64,000 bases of DNA from Fimenecus sp052298855 (GTDB lineage: Bacteria > Bacillota > Clostridia > Oscillospirales > Acutalibacteraceae): the NCBI GenBank assembly GCA_052298855.1, contig DAVZXP010000001.1:186001-250000 (forward strand). Reading direction: 5' to 3'. A model generated the notes under the pieces. The model saw only the letters and a program-made list of their open reading frames with translations. It was not told where the DNA came from and made no database searches. Each line of letters opens with the position of its first letter. Positions within the stretch are counted from its first letter, which is position 1. Shown here in pieces: positions 1 to 8,355 of this stretch. The position numbers and the translations under genes are program-made.

Positions 1-90
1 ATCTATGATCGTAGGGATCGGGCGTGTTACGAATCCATATTGATTTACTATGAGGATTTTTAAAACCACTTACATTTTGCGAGGTGTTTT

Positions 91-654
91 ATGAAAGTGC
101 AGTCCAAAGACAAGATATTTCATGCTTTGTTTTGGTTTTCCGTGTGCGTCTATCTTCTTTTTTTGATGCGTGTCACACTGTTTAAATATGCAAGCTTTGG
201 GGAAGTGTTGTTTTCACCCGACCGCTTCTACAGCCGATCTGTCAACCTCATTCCCTTTGCCCATGACAGTCAACACATCGCAAGGTTTAAATTGGAATTA
301 TTTTTAAACTTTTTAGCCTTTTGTCCGTTCGGCTTTTTGCTATCTATGCAAGCATACGAAAAAAAACACTGCCGGTTTTTTCTGTTTTTGCCGTTGGCGC
401 TCAGCTTAGGTATTGAAACGCTCCAGTATATATTGTGGTTAGGAGCCACAGATGTGACGGATATTCTAATGAACACGGCAGGCGGGATTTTAGGATTTTT
501 GACATACGCCGTTTTGGCTCATATTTTCCGCAAGAATTGCGAAAAGTTGGATAAGGTGCTTACGGTTTGCATTTTTGCCGTTGCTGTGCCTGCACTTATT
601 TTGTATTTAGCTGGTACGAACTGGGTATTTTACAAACAGGCTTTTCTGCATTAA
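91..654 (+). CDS. VanZ-like family membrane protein
   Basis: A 187-residue integral membrane protein of the VanZ-like family. The family signatures are visible: NLIPF near residue 53, a Glu-Thr-Leu-Gln turn near residue 110, and DVTDILMNTAGG near residues 120-131. About five hydrophobic segments are seen (roughly residues 12-32, 70-86, 95-115, 128-145, 157-175). VanZ proteins are linked to low-level glycopeptide resistance and envelope stress, but the biochemical role of most homologs is unknown. The start has a GAGGTG ribosome-binding site 6 nt upstream. It stands alone on the plus strand next to a decayed insertion-sequence fragment. Family assignment is firm; function is not. Confidence 0.85.
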   Translation: MKVQSKDKIFHALFWFSVCVYLLFLMRVTLFKYASFGEVLFSPDRFYSRSVNLIPFAHDSQHIARFKLELFLNFLAFCPFGFLLSMQAYEKKHCRFFLFLPLALSLGIETLQYILWLGATDVTDILMNTAGGILGFLTYAVLAHIFRKNCEKLDKVLTVCIFAVAVPALILYLAGTNWVFYKQAFLH

Positions 655-766
655 CGGACAAGCTTACACGCCGACCGCTCTGAACGTTGCAACACAATAA
701 TGTAAAGATAAAAAGCCATCATTTGCACTGAAATAGTCCGTGAAAAATGGACAATAGAAAAAAGAA

Positions 767-797
767 CCCTCTTGATGCAGAATATACATCAGGAGGG
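767..797. repeat. Hairpin in insertion-sequence remnant
   Basis: Arms 767-777 and 787-797 are complementary over 11 bp with one G-T pair, around a 9-nt loop. The right arm contains the AGGAGG that would have been the ribosome-binding site of the decayed reading frame just downstream. A second short inverted pair (GTCC/GGAC) flanks the A-rich stretch near 737-752. Structures of this kind sit at the left end of IS3-type elements; here it is inferred to be a leftover end. Confidence 0.45.
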
Positions 798-804
798 AAT
801 TTTT

Positions 805-945
805 ATATCAAGAAGTTATCAACACATAAGCAAGTACGAAAAAGAAATATTGGAATTAAAATCACAAGGATTGACTCGAGAATAAATAGGAGTAAAACTT
901 GGATTCACTAAAGGTCAAGTGCACAATTTGAGGCAGTTCGGTTAA
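805..945 (+). pseudogene. Remnant of IS3-type helix-turn-helix orfA
   Basis: Reading from 805 gives a short helix-turn-helix peptide (begins ISRSYQHISKYEKEILELK) that resembles the N-terminal DNA-binding protein of IS3-family elements in Clostridia. It is broken twice: the expected start codon after the AGGAGG at 791-796 reads ATA instead of ATG, and an in-frame TAA at 883-885 interrupts the helix-turn-helix. The second half (IGVKLGFTKGQVHNLRQFG) continues in the same frame to a stop at 943-945. No transposase catalytic (DDE) reading frame follows, because glgP begins at once on the other strand. Assignment to IS3 is inferred from peptide pattern only. Confidence 0.6.
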
Positions 946-969
946 GTGTGCCTTTCATTTTGGGGTAAA

Positions 970-3486
970 TTATTTCTTTTTTGACTTCTTTGTAGGAGTC
1001 TTTTTCTCTGCCGTTTTCTTTTCAGCAGTCTTTTTAGCAGGAGCTTTTTCCGCTACGGGCTTTTCGGGATTTTCTTCCTTATCAAAAGCCGATTTTGTGT
1101 GCCAAATATCTCTTGCATATTCGTTAATTGCACGGTCAGCGGCAAATCTGCCTGCGCCGGAGATATTCATAAGCGACATTCTGTTCCACTTTTCCTTGTC
1201 CTTATAAAGCTCAATCATATGCTTTTGCGCTCTTCTGTAATCCGCAAAATCAGCAAGAACCATATAGGGATCGCAATTTATAATGTTTGCAATTTCGGGG
1301 AACTGCTTGCCTGCAATTCCGTTCTGTGAAATATAATCTACAACACGCTTAATTTCCGCATTGTTGTTATAGTAGCTCATCGGATTGTAGCCACGGCGTT
1401 TAAGCTCGTCGACCTCGGGTGTGCTCATACCGAAGATAATAATGTTATCCTCGCCGACAGCGTCGTAAATTTCAACATTTGCGCCGTCCATTGTGCCGAG
1501 AGTAACAGCGCCGTTAATCATAAGCTTCATATTGCCCGTACCGCTTGCCTCTGTTCCTGCAAGAGAAATCTGCTCGGAAACATCAGCCGCAGGCATAAGC
1601 TTTTCAGCCATTGTTACATTGTAATCCTCAAGATATATAACCTTTAATCTGCCCTTGACATCGGGATCGTTGTTTATAAGGTCGCCGAGAGCGCAGATAA
1701 ATGAAATTATCTTCTTCGCCATAAAGTAGCCCGAAGCTGCCTTTGCACCGAAGATATAGGTGTGCGGTGTGAACTCGCCGTCGGGATTATCCTTAATTTC
1801 AAGGTAATCCGCAAGTATATTCAATGCATTGAGGTTCTGCCTCTTATACTCATGTAAACGTTTAACCTGAACGTCAAAAATCGAATCGGGGTCAAGCTCA
1901 ACGCCTGTTGTTTTCTTAACATAAGCCGCAAACTGCTGTTTGTTGTCGTGTTTTATCTCGCCGATTTTCGCAAGCACCTTTTTATCGTCTATGAACTTAC
2001 GCAAATTGCTAAGCTCATCGGCATTTTTAACAAAGCCGTCTCCGATAAGCGACTGTGCGTATTCGGTAAGTCTCGGATTTGACTGACAGAGCCAACGTCT
2101 GTGAGCAATACCGTTTGTAACATTCTTGAATTTGCTCGGTGTGAGCGCATAGAAATCGCTGAACACGGTTTCTTTAAGAATTTCGGAGTGAAGCGCCGAA
2201 ACGCCGTTTACCGAATGAGAGCCGACAACGCAAAGGTTAGCCATTCTGACTACACCGTTCGACATAATTGCCATTCTCTCAACCTGATCCGCATTGTTTG
2301 TTGCCTGCCACACAAAGTTTCTGAAACGGTTGTCAATTTCCTTTGTAATCTGCCAAATTCTCGGCATAAGACGTTTATAAAGGTCCTCGGGCCAGCACTC
2401 AAGAGCCTCTTTCATAACGGTATGATTTGTGTATGCAACCGTCTTTGTAACAATATTCCAAGCGTCATCCCAGCCATAGCCGCATTCGTCAAGCATAATT
2501 CTCATAAGCTCGGGGATTGCAAGCGTCGGATGAGTATCGTTGATATGAATAGCAACCTTTTCGGGAAGATTGTCAAGTGTTCCGTATGTGCGAAGATGCT
2601 TGTGAACAATATCCTGAATTGAAGCGGATACCAAGAAATACTGCTGACGAAGTCTCAATGACTTGCCCTCGGGATGATTGTCTGCGGGGTAGAGAACCTT
2701 TGAAATGACCTCTGCCATTGCATTTCTTTCCATAGCTCTCATATAATCGCCCTGATTGAAAAGCGTCATATCAAGAGCAGGTGCTTTAGCCGCCCAAAGA
2801 CGAAGCACCGAAATACCCTTGCCGTCCTTGCCCGAAACATACATATCATAAGGCACAGCCTTAACGGGATTATAATTTACAATTTCAACATGGTGGAACT
2901 GATTTTCCCAAGAATCGACAACCTCACCGTCAAAGCGAACCTCAAGTGCGCTCTCCTCGTGGGGAACAAGCCAAACCTCTCCGCCGGGAAGCCAAAAATC
3001 CGGAAGCTCCGTCTGCCAGCCGTCAACAAGCTTCTGCTTGAAAATACCTGCCTCGTAGAGAATTGAGTAGCCTCTTGCCGGATAGCCCTGTGTTGCAAGT
3101 CCGTCAAGATAGCAAGCGGCAAGTCTGCCGAGTCCGCCGTTGCCGAGTCCTGCATCGGGCTCACATTCATATATATTGTCGAGTTTTACGCCATAATCGC
3201 TCAAAACACTTTCAAAAACATCCGTAAGATTGAGATTGTAAAGATTGTTTTTAAGCGAACGTCCCATAAGGAACTCCATGCAGAGATAATAAACTCTTTT
3301 TGTGCCCTTTTTCTCCGCATCCGCCGTAAAGTCGGCTCTGCCTACGCTCATCATATCACGAACGATAAGAGCGATAGCCTTGTAGTATTGTTCGTCCGTT
3401 GCTTCCTCGGGAGAAACTCCCATGAAGTGCGAGAGCTTTGCCTCAACAAGCTCCTTAGCCTTCTTTTTAGTAAGCGAATAGTTCAT
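970..3486 (-). CDS. glgP: Glycogen/maltodextrin phosphorylase
   Basis: An 838-residue glucan phosphorylase (GT35), which releases glucose-1-phosphate from alpha-1,4-glucan in the cytoplasm with pyridoxal phosphate. The cofactor-lysine region EASGTGNMKLMINGAVTLGT and the N-terminal DAGLGNGGLGRLAACYLDG motif are both present. The ATG at 3486 is chosen because GGAGGC lies 7 nt upstream; an in-frame start at 3513 lacks a site. Oddly, the protein ends in about 45 extra residues rich in Lys, Ala, Glu and Pro, with repeated AEKK units, beyond the usual family C-terminus. It is a single gene transcribed leftward, divergent from the small membrane protein at 3740. The intracellular GH13 enzyme at 22.7 kb may supply substrate. 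Confidence 0.96.
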   Translation of the reverse strand: MNYSLTKKKAKELVEAKLSHFMGVSPEEATDEQYYKAIALIVRDMMSVGRADFTADAEKKGTKRVYYLCMEFLMGRSLKNNLYNLNLTDVFESVLSDYGVKLDNIYECEPDAGLGNGGLGRLAACYLDGLATQGYPARGYSILYEAGIFKQKLVDGWQTELPDFWLPGGEVWLVPHEESALEVRFDGEVVDSWENQFHHVEIVNYNPVKAVPYDMYVSGKDGKGISVLRLWAAKAPALDMTLFNQGDYMRAMERNAMAEVISKVLYPADNHPEGKSLRLRQQYFLVSASIQDIVHKHLRTYGTLDNLPEKVAIHINDTHPTLAIPELMRIMLDECGYGWDDAWNIVTKTVAYTNHTVMKEALECWPEDLYKRLMPRIWQITKEIDNRFRNFVWQATNNADQVERMAIMSNGVVRMANLCVVGSHSVNGVSALHSEILKETVFSDFYALTPSKFKNVTNGIAHRRWLCQSNPRLTEYAQSLIGDGFVKNADELSNLRKFIDDKKVLAKIGEIKHDNKQQFAAYVKKTTGVELDPDSIFDVQVKRLHEYKRQNLNALNILADYLEIKDNPDGEFTPHTYIFGAKAASGYFMAKKIISFICALGDLINNDPDVKGRLKVIYLEDYNVTMAEKLMPAADVSEQISLAGTEASGTGNMKLMINGAVTLGTMDGANVEIYDAVGEDNIIIFGMSTPEVDELKRRGYNPMSYYNNNAEIKRVVDYISQNGIAGKQFPEIANIINCDPYMVLADFADYRRAQKHMIELYKDKEKWNRMSLMNISGAGRFAADRAINEYARDIWHTKSAFDKEENPEKPVAEKAPAKKTAEKKTAEKKTPTKKSKKK

Positions 3487-3653
3487 TATATGCCTCCAAA
3501 AGTTAATAAACAAAATTTAACGCCTATATATTATACTATTTTTAATGCAAATTCAACCGTGCGTTCGGCAAAATAATAAATTTCGGCTATTTGACTAAAA
3601 ATAAAAGCCATATTAAACAATTTGTCTTTAACTTGTCGGCGGAGAATTCTCGG

Positions 3654-3682
3654 TTGACTCGGAAAATTTATTAATATATAAT
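3654..3682 (+). promoter_or_regulatory. Sigma-A-type promoter for 3740 gene
   Basis: TTGACT at 3654-3659 and TATAAT at 3677-3682 are separated by 17 bp. They lie about 57 bp before the start codon of the small membrane protein. The rest of the 3487-3739 gap is AT-rich divergent promoter DNA and shows no other gene; a TATAAT-like -10 for glgP is visible on the minus strand near 3530. Confidence 0.65.
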
Positions 3683-3739
3683 AAAACTACAATATTTGCA
3701 AACGCATTTATTGTTGTTTTTTGTTTTAGGAGGATTTTT

Positions 3740-4165
3740 ATGAAAAAAGCAGCATCAATTTTAGGCATGATTTCAAGCGTTATATCCTTTTTGCTCGGAA
3801 TTTATTGTTACGACGGTTTTTACGGAGGAGACTGTGTTGACTTTAAGACGTACGGTGGAGACGCATACACCGATATACAAAACGCAACCGCATCGGCAGC
3901 CAATAATATTAGCGTTTTAAGCTACACAATACAAGATATGTTTAGTTTTCTTTTAATCATAATCGGATTGTTGGCGTTTTCCTATTTCCTTTTACAGCTT
4001 GCCAACACTTCTAAACCTAAAAAGAAATCTGTTACTCCGTCCGCCGTCACGCTAAGCAATGCTTCTTCGGACAACGGCCCACGTTATTATGGCTCGGCTC
4101 CCGTTGACAGCAATGCAGAAAGCACAAATGCTTCAACCGACGGCGATACTGCGCCCACTCCGTAA
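3740..4165 (+). CDS. Small two-helix membrane protein, hypothetical
   Basis: A 141-residue protein I do not recognise. Residues 4-23 form an uncleaved signal or membrane helix, residues 67-90 form a second helix, and the 90-141 tail is Ser/Thr/Ala/Asn/Pro-rich and low-complexity. Between the helices is a short loop with two Cys and several Gly/Tyr residues. AGGAGG lies just before the ATG. It has its own promoter at 3654-3682 and precedes the rpsO promoter. It is probably expressed, but no function can be assigned. Confidence 0.7.
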   Translation: MKKAASILGMISSVISFLLGIYCYDGFYGGDCVDFKTYGGDAYTDIQNATASAANNISVLSYTIQDMFSFLLIIIGLLAFSYFLLQLANTSKPKKKSVTPSAVTLSNASSDNGPRYYGSAPVDSNAESTNASTDGDTAPTP

Positions 4166-4182
4166 TATCAAGCGAAATTTCC

Positions 4183-4211
4183 TTGACAAAAATATAAAAG
4201 GGGTATATAAT
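4183..4211 (+). promoter_or_regulatory. Strong sigma-A promoter of rpsO-pnp
   Basis: A consensus pair: TTGACA at 4183-4188, a 17-bp spacer, and TATAAT at 4206-4211. Transcription would start near 4218, giving a leader of about 100 nt before rpsO. It begins immediately after the stop of the 3740 gene. Confidence 0.85.
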
Positions 4212-4321
4212 ATTCAAGCATTTCGGCATCACGGAATATGGCGTAAACTTGTTTTTCAAGTGTTCACCTGACCTTATCCTGTGGTGTGCGGGGCAAAATA
4301 AATTTTAATGAGGTGAAACAA
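4212..4321 (+). promoter_or_regulatory. rpsO leader with sequestered ribosome-binding site
   Basis: In this leader TTCACCT (4263-4269) is exactly complementary to AGGTGAA (4311-4317), which contains the rpsO ribosome-binding site. With a one-base bulge the pairing extends to TGTT/AACA. A small CTTG/CAAG hairpin lies just upstream. S15 is known to repress its own mRNA by binding leader structures that differ between bacterial phyla, so this is a plausible autoregulatory site. The pairing is seen directly; S15 control is inferred. Confidence 0.5.
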
Positions 4322-4585
4322 ATGACACAGGCAGAGAAGCAGGCTATTATGGCTGAGTATGCTATCCATGAGGGCGACACAGGTTCTCCCGAGGTTCAGA
4401 TTGCTGTTCTTACAAAGAGAATTCAGGATCTTACAGAGCATCTCAGAACAAACCAGAAGGACCATCACTCAAGAAGAGGTCTTCACAAGATGGTAGGTCA
4501 CAGAAGAAACCTTCTTGCTTACCTTCAGAAAGTCGATATCGAAAGATACCGTGCTATCGTTAAGAAGCTTGGTCTTCGTAAATAA
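4322..4585 (+). CDS. rpsO: 30S ribosomal protein S15
   Basis: An 87-residue S15, a primary 16S rRNA-binding protein of the small-subunit platform. The family core is clear: GDTGSPEVQIAVLT, then LRTNQKDHHSRRGLHKMVGHRRNLL, then a basic C-terminus. The ATG at 4322 is chosen because AGGTGA lies 5-10 nt upstream; an in-frame extension to 4286 has no site and is unlike the family. It is first in the rpsO-pnp arrangement shared with many bacteria, driven by the strong promoter at 4183-4211. Confidence 0.97.
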   Translation: MTQAEKQAIMAEYAIHEGDTGSPEVQIAVLTKRIQDLTEHLRTNQKDHHSRRGLHKMVGHRRNLLAYLQKVDIERYRAIVKKLGLRK

Positions 4586-4595
4586 GACACTTTTG

Positions 4596-4620
4596 AGGCA
4601 AGCAGGCTTTCTGCTTGCCT
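4596..4620 (+). terminator. Hairpin after rpsO (attenuating terminator)
   Basis: A perfect 10-bp stem (4596-4605 with 4611-4620) with a 5-nt loop, followed by TGAATTGCTTTT rather than a clean T-run. It may terminate part of the transcripts and let the rest continue into pnp. Confidence 0.6.
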
Positions 4621-4647
4621 TGAATTGCTTTTAAGAGAAGTGAATTA

Positions 4648-4732
4648 TCAAGGCTAAATCCTTGCATTTAGCGGTAAACAGAGCATTTGCTACCAAATGT
4701 TGTGTTTATTGCTAAACAGATTTAAGCCTTGA
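4648..4732 (+). ncRNA. Long hairpin in the pnp 5' leader
   Basis: Three stacked helices are visible. The outer helix pairs 4648-4660 with 4719-4732 with one bulge, the middle helix pairs 4667-4680 with 4703-4716 with two G-U pairs, and the inner helix pairs 4684-4689 with 4694-4699. Together they make a nearly continuous 85-nt stem-loop ending 26 nt before the pnp start. In E. coli a comparable rpsO-pnp hairpin is cut by RNase III and used by PNPase to repress its own mRNA. The same role here is inferred by analogy. Confidence 0.65.
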
Positions 4733-4758
4733 AAAAATAAAAAGAGAGGTTAAAAATC

Positions 4759-6945
4759 ATGTTTTTCAAAAACTTTAAGGTTTGGGAAACCGAACTCGCC
4801 GGCAGAAAGCTTTCAATCGAAACCGGCAAAATGGCAGGACTTGCAAATGCGGCTGTTATGGTTCGTTACGGCGACACAAACGTACTTTGCACAGTTACGG
4901 CTTCAGCTAAACCCCGTGAGGGCGTTGACTTCTTTCCGCTTTCAGTTGACTACGAGGAGAAGATGTACTCGGTAGGCAGAATCCCCGGCTCTTTCCAGAG
5001 AAGAGAGGGTAAGGCAAGTGAAAAGGCTGTTCTTACTTCAAGATGTATCGACAGACCTATCCGTCCCCTTTTCCCGAAGGATCTCCGCAATGACTGCACA
5101 GTTGTTGCAACCGTTATGTCGGTTGACCCCGATTGCAGCCCCGAAATCGCAGCTATGATCGGTGTTTCGGCAGCTATCGCAATTTCAGATATTCCGTGGG
5201 ACGGCCCTATTTCAGGTGTAAATGTCGGTCTTGTTGACGGCGAAATCGTTATCAACCCCACTCTTGAGCAGAGAGCAAAGACTGACCTTAACCTTACCGT
5301 TGCTTCAACAGCTGACCTTGTCGCTATGATCGAGGCAGGCGGTAACGAAATTTCCGACGACCTTATGTTCGATTGCATTATGGCAGGTCACGAGGAAAAC
5401 AAAAAAATCGTTAAATTCATTCAGGGTATCGTTGACGAAGTAGGTAAGCCCAAGTTCGCTTATGAATCTTCAGACCCCGATCCCGTTATTTTCAAAGAAA
5501 TCGAAGACTTCTGCATTGAAGATGTCAAGAAGGCTCTTGATACTGATGACAAGCTTGTTCGTGATGAGGCTCTTCTTCCGATTTACGCAGCTGTTCATGA
5601 GAAGTTCGACGAGAAGTTTGAGGGCAACGAAGCTAAGCTTGACGAGATTATGTATCTTGTTCAGAAGCACGTTGTTCGTTCATGGCTCAAGGATGAGCAT
5701 AAGAGAGTTGACGGCAGAGGCATTGACGAAATTCGTCCGCTTAACGCTGAAATCGACCTCCTTGCAAGAGCTCACGGCTCAGGTATGTTCACAAGAGGTC
5801 AGACTCAGGTGCTTTCAGTTGCGACACTCGGCTCGATGAGCGACGCTCAGCAGCTTGACGGTCTTGACGAACAGAAAGAAAAGAGATATATCCACCACTA
5901 CAACTTCCCCTCATATTCGGTTGGCGAAACAAAGCCGTCAAGAGGCCCAGGCAGAAGAGAAATCGGTCACGGTGCTCTTGCTGAAAAGGCTCTTGTTCCC
6001 GTTCTTCCGTCAGTTGAGGAATTCCCCTATGCTATCCGTGTTGTTTCGGAAGTTCTTTCTTCAAACGGTTCAACCTCACAGGGCTCAATCTGCGGTTCAA
6101 CTCTTGCTCTTATGGCAGCAGGTGTTCCGATTAAAGCTCCCGTTGCAGGTATTTCCTGCGGACTTATCACAGGCGACGAAGGTGTTTACGGCGACTTTAT
6201 GACAATGGTTGATATTCAGGGACTTGAAGATTTCTACGGCGATATGGACTTCAAGGTTGCAGGTACAAAGAAGGGTATCACAGCTATTCAGATGGACCTC
6301 AAGGTTCACGGTCTTACTCCCGAAATCATCAAGGAAGCATTTGCAAAGACTCACAAAGCAAGAGATTATATACTTGACGATATTATGCTTCCCGTTATTT
6401 CAGAGCCGAGAGCAGAGCTTTCAAAGTGGGCTCCGAAGATGCTTACAACAAAGATTGACCCCGAAAAAATCGGCGAGGTTATCGGTAAGCAGGGCAAAGT
6501 TATTCAGAAAATTTGTGCAGAGTGCGACTGTAAGGTTGACGTTAACGAAGAGGGACAGGTATTTGTTTCTGCTATTGACCTTGACAATGCAAAGAAGGCT
6601 ATTTTCATTGTTGAAACAATCGCAAACGGTCCTGAAGTAGGCGCAATCTACAAGGGTGTTGTTACCCGTCTTATGAGCTTCGGCGCATTTGTTGAAATCG
6701 TTCCCGGCGTTGAGGGTATGGTTCACATCAGCCACCTTGATGTTAAGAGAACCGAAAAGGTTGAGGATGTTGTCAATGTAGGCGACGAAATCATTGTAAA
6801 GGTTCTTCCGAAGGACGAGCAGGGCAGACTCAACTTCTCACGCCGTGAGGCTCTTATCGAGGTTGAGGGACTTACTCCCGAAAACGACCTTAAAGAAAGA
6901 CCGCAGAGAAGAGAAGGCAGAAGAGCTAACTTCCGCAGAAAGTAA
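4759..6945 (+). CDS. pnp: Polyribonucleotide nucleotidyltransferase (PNPase)
   Basis: A 728-residue PNPase, the phosphorolytic 3'-5' exoribonuclease of mRNA decay. Two RNase PH-type domains (about residues 10-230 and 310-550) are followed by a KH domain with IGEVIGKQGKVIQKI (about 570-585) and an S1 domain (about 625-700), ending in a short Arg-rich tail. Family length is about 700-730. GAGAGG precedes the ATG by 10 nt. It lies downstream of rpsO with a long hairpin in its leader and a terminator right after its stop. Confidence 0.97.
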   Translation: MFFKNFKVWETELAGRKLSIETGKMAGLANAAVMVRYGDTNVLCTVTASAKPREGVDFFPLSVDYEEKMYSVGRIPGSFQRREGKASEKAVLTSRCIDRPIRPLFPKDLRNDCTVVATVMSVDPDCSPEIAAMIGVSAAIAISDIPWDGPISGVNVGLVDGEIVINPTLEQRAKTDLNLTVASTADLVAMIEAGGNEISDDLMFDCIMAGHEENKKIVKFIQGIVDEVGKPKFAYESSDPDPVIFKEIEDFCIEDVKKALDTDDKLVRDEALLPIYAAVHEKFDEKFEGNEAKLDEIMYLVQKHVVRSWLKDEHKRVDGRGIDEIRPLNAEIDLLARAHGSGMFTRGQTQVLSVATLGSMSDAQQLDGLDEQKEKRYIHHYNFPSYSVGETKPSRGPGRREIGHGALAEKALVPVLPSVEEFPYAIRVVSEVLSSNGSTSQGSICGSTLALMAAGVPIKAPVAGISCGLITGDEGVYGDFMTMVDIQGLEDFYGDMDFKVAGTKKGITAIQMDLKVHGLTPEIIKEAFAKTHKARDYILDDIMLPVISEPRAELSKWAPKMLTTKIDPEKIGEVIGKQGKVIQKICAECDCKVDVNEEGQVFVSAIDLDNAKKAIFIVETIANGPEVGAIYKGVVTRLMSFGAFVEIVPGVEGMVHISHLDVKRTEKVEDVVNVGDEIIVKVLPKDEQGRLNFSRREALIEVEGLTPENDLKERPQRREGRRANFRRK

Positions 6946-6960
6946 TCTTTAACACAAGTG

Positions 6961-6993
6961 CCACGGTGGGAATTTCTGCCGTGGTATTTTTTT
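6961..6993 (+). terminator. Intrinsic terminator after pnp
   Basis: CCACGG at 6961-6966 pairs with CCGTGG at 6979-6984, followed by TATTTTTTT. It closes the rpsO-pnp unit. Confidence 0.8.
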
Positions 6994-7038
6994 ACAATTC
7001 TCAAGCCTTGTATATGGTTAAAATTAACAATTTATCCA

Positions 7039-7067
7039 TTGACGAAAATTTCTCAAAATAGTATACT
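7039..7067 (+). promoter_or_regulatory. Promoter of the dockerin protein gene
   Basis: TTGACG at 7039-7044 and TATACT at 7062-7067 with a 17-bp spacer, about 45 bp before the start codon at 7113. Confidence 0.6.
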
Positions 7068-7112
7068 AATTATGACGAAATGTTGATTATTAGATTTTGA
7101 AAAGAGGTAAAT

Positions 7113-8270
7113 ATGAAAAAATTACTTTCTGTTGTTCTCTCGCTTGTTTTAATATTTTCAGTTGTGAATCTCGGCGGAATTGAAGCTTTTGCCGAAGGAG
7201 ATATTATAAAAGACGGTGATTATCAATATCGCCTACTTGAAAACGGTACATATGCAATCGTCGGCTATTACGGAAAAGAAACCAATTTAACTTTCCCGTC
7301 CGAATTCAATGGAAAGCTCATAACAGAATTGGGAGATTTGTCTTGCTATTCACTTAACGAGCTTGTATCCGTAACCATTCCAGACACCATAACGACAATC
7401 GGTGCAAAATGTTTTAAATCGTGTTCTGCACTTGAAACCGTTAGCATACCGTCAAGCGTAACAAACATTAAATACAGCGCATTTTCGGATTGTGCAAAAC
7501 TTAAAAATGTCTATATTGACGATATATCGGCTTGGTGCGAAACCATCTTCGATGACGAAACGTCTAACCCTCTGCACAACGGAGGAAGTTTGTTCTTATG
7601 TGGCAATCTTTTGGAATATATTGACATTCCCAAAGATGTTACCCGAATTTCCGATTTTGCTTTCTTCGCTTCTTCTATAAAAGCTGTTAATATTCCCTCC
7701 GGTGTTACCGAAATAGGTATGTGTTCATTTGCATTCTGTAACAGCCTAACAAAACTCACTATTTCCAGCAGTGTAAAAACAATAGGTATGGCTTCTTTTT
7801 CCGGTTGCTCTGCTTTAACAGAATGTTCACTCCCATACGGCGTTACTTTTATTGATGATATGGCGTTTGATTCTTGTTCATCCCTTAAAACCATTACCAT
7901 TCCGGCATCTGTTACCCATATCGGTTACGGTGCATTGTCAAACTGTCCCTCTCTCGAAACTCTTATCATAAAAGGTGATTCCGATTTGAATTTCGGTAAT
8001 ATTGACAATTCAAATCTTACAGTTTATGCAAAATCGGGCACTCCGACGGAGAGCTACGCCAAAGCCAACAACATCCCCTTTACCTCGCTTCTTATCGGCG
8101 ACACGGACGGCGACGGAAGCGTCGGCATATCCGACCTTACACTTATCTCAATTTATCTTTCAGGTAAAGGTGAATTAACTCCGGTTCAATCAGCTTGTGC
8201 GGATATAAACGAGGACTCGACCGTAGATGCGTTCGATATGTTCTATATTGACAAGGCAATTTACGCTTAA
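7113..8270 (+). CDS. Secreted leucine-rich-repeat protein with C-terminal dockerin
   Basis: A 385-residue exported protein. Residues 1-27 form a signal peptide ending near IEAFA. Residues about 60-310 contain BspA-type (LRR_5) repeats with the recurring pattern 'I..YAF..C..L..V.IP.SV..I'. Residues about 328-385 form a type I dockerin, with two calcium loops starting DTDGDG and DINEDS, each followed by an F/Y/L-rich helix. Dockerins plug into cohesin modules of cellulosome-like complexes, so the LRR part is probably displayed on a scaffoldin. No catalytic module is present; the LRR may bind a ligand or glycan. It has its own promoter and terminator. Confidence 0.88.
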   Translation: MKKLLSVVLSLVLIFSVVNLGGIEAFAEGDIIKDGDYQYRLLENGTYAIVGYYGKETNLTFPSEFNGKLITELGDLSCYSLNELVSVTIPDTITTIGAKCFKSCSALETVSIPSSVTNIKYSAFSDCAKLKNVYIDDISAWCETIFDDETSNPLHNGGSLFLCGNLLEYIDIPKDVTRISDFAFFASSIKAVNIPSGVTEIGMCSFAFCNSLTKLTISSSVKTIGMASFSGCSALTECSLPYGVTFIDDMAFDSCSSLKTITIPASVTHIGYGALSNCPSLETLIIKGDSDLNFGNIDNSNLTVYAKSGTPTESYAKANNIPFTSLLIGDTDGDGSVGISDLTLISIYLSGKGELTPVQSACADINEDSTVDAFDMFYIDKAIYA

Positions 8271-8293
8271 ACAATTAAATTTACACAGCAAGA

Positions 8294-8321
8294 AGCGGTG
8301 GCAGATTTCTCTGCCACCGCT
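8294..8321. terminator. Bidirectional terminator between convergent genes
   Basis: A perfect 11-bp GC-rich stem (8294-8304 with 8311-8321) with a 6-nt loop between the convergent dockerin gene and hpf. T-rich sequence follows on the plus side. Confidence 0.75.
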
Positions 8322-8355
8322 GTTATTATGCCTTTATTATTTTATTAAAGCCTTA

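Noticed and set aside
2101..2622. A 173-residue plus-strand frame opposite glgP
   Set aside because: Antisense to a complete phosphorylase gene, with no promoter or ribosome-binding site.
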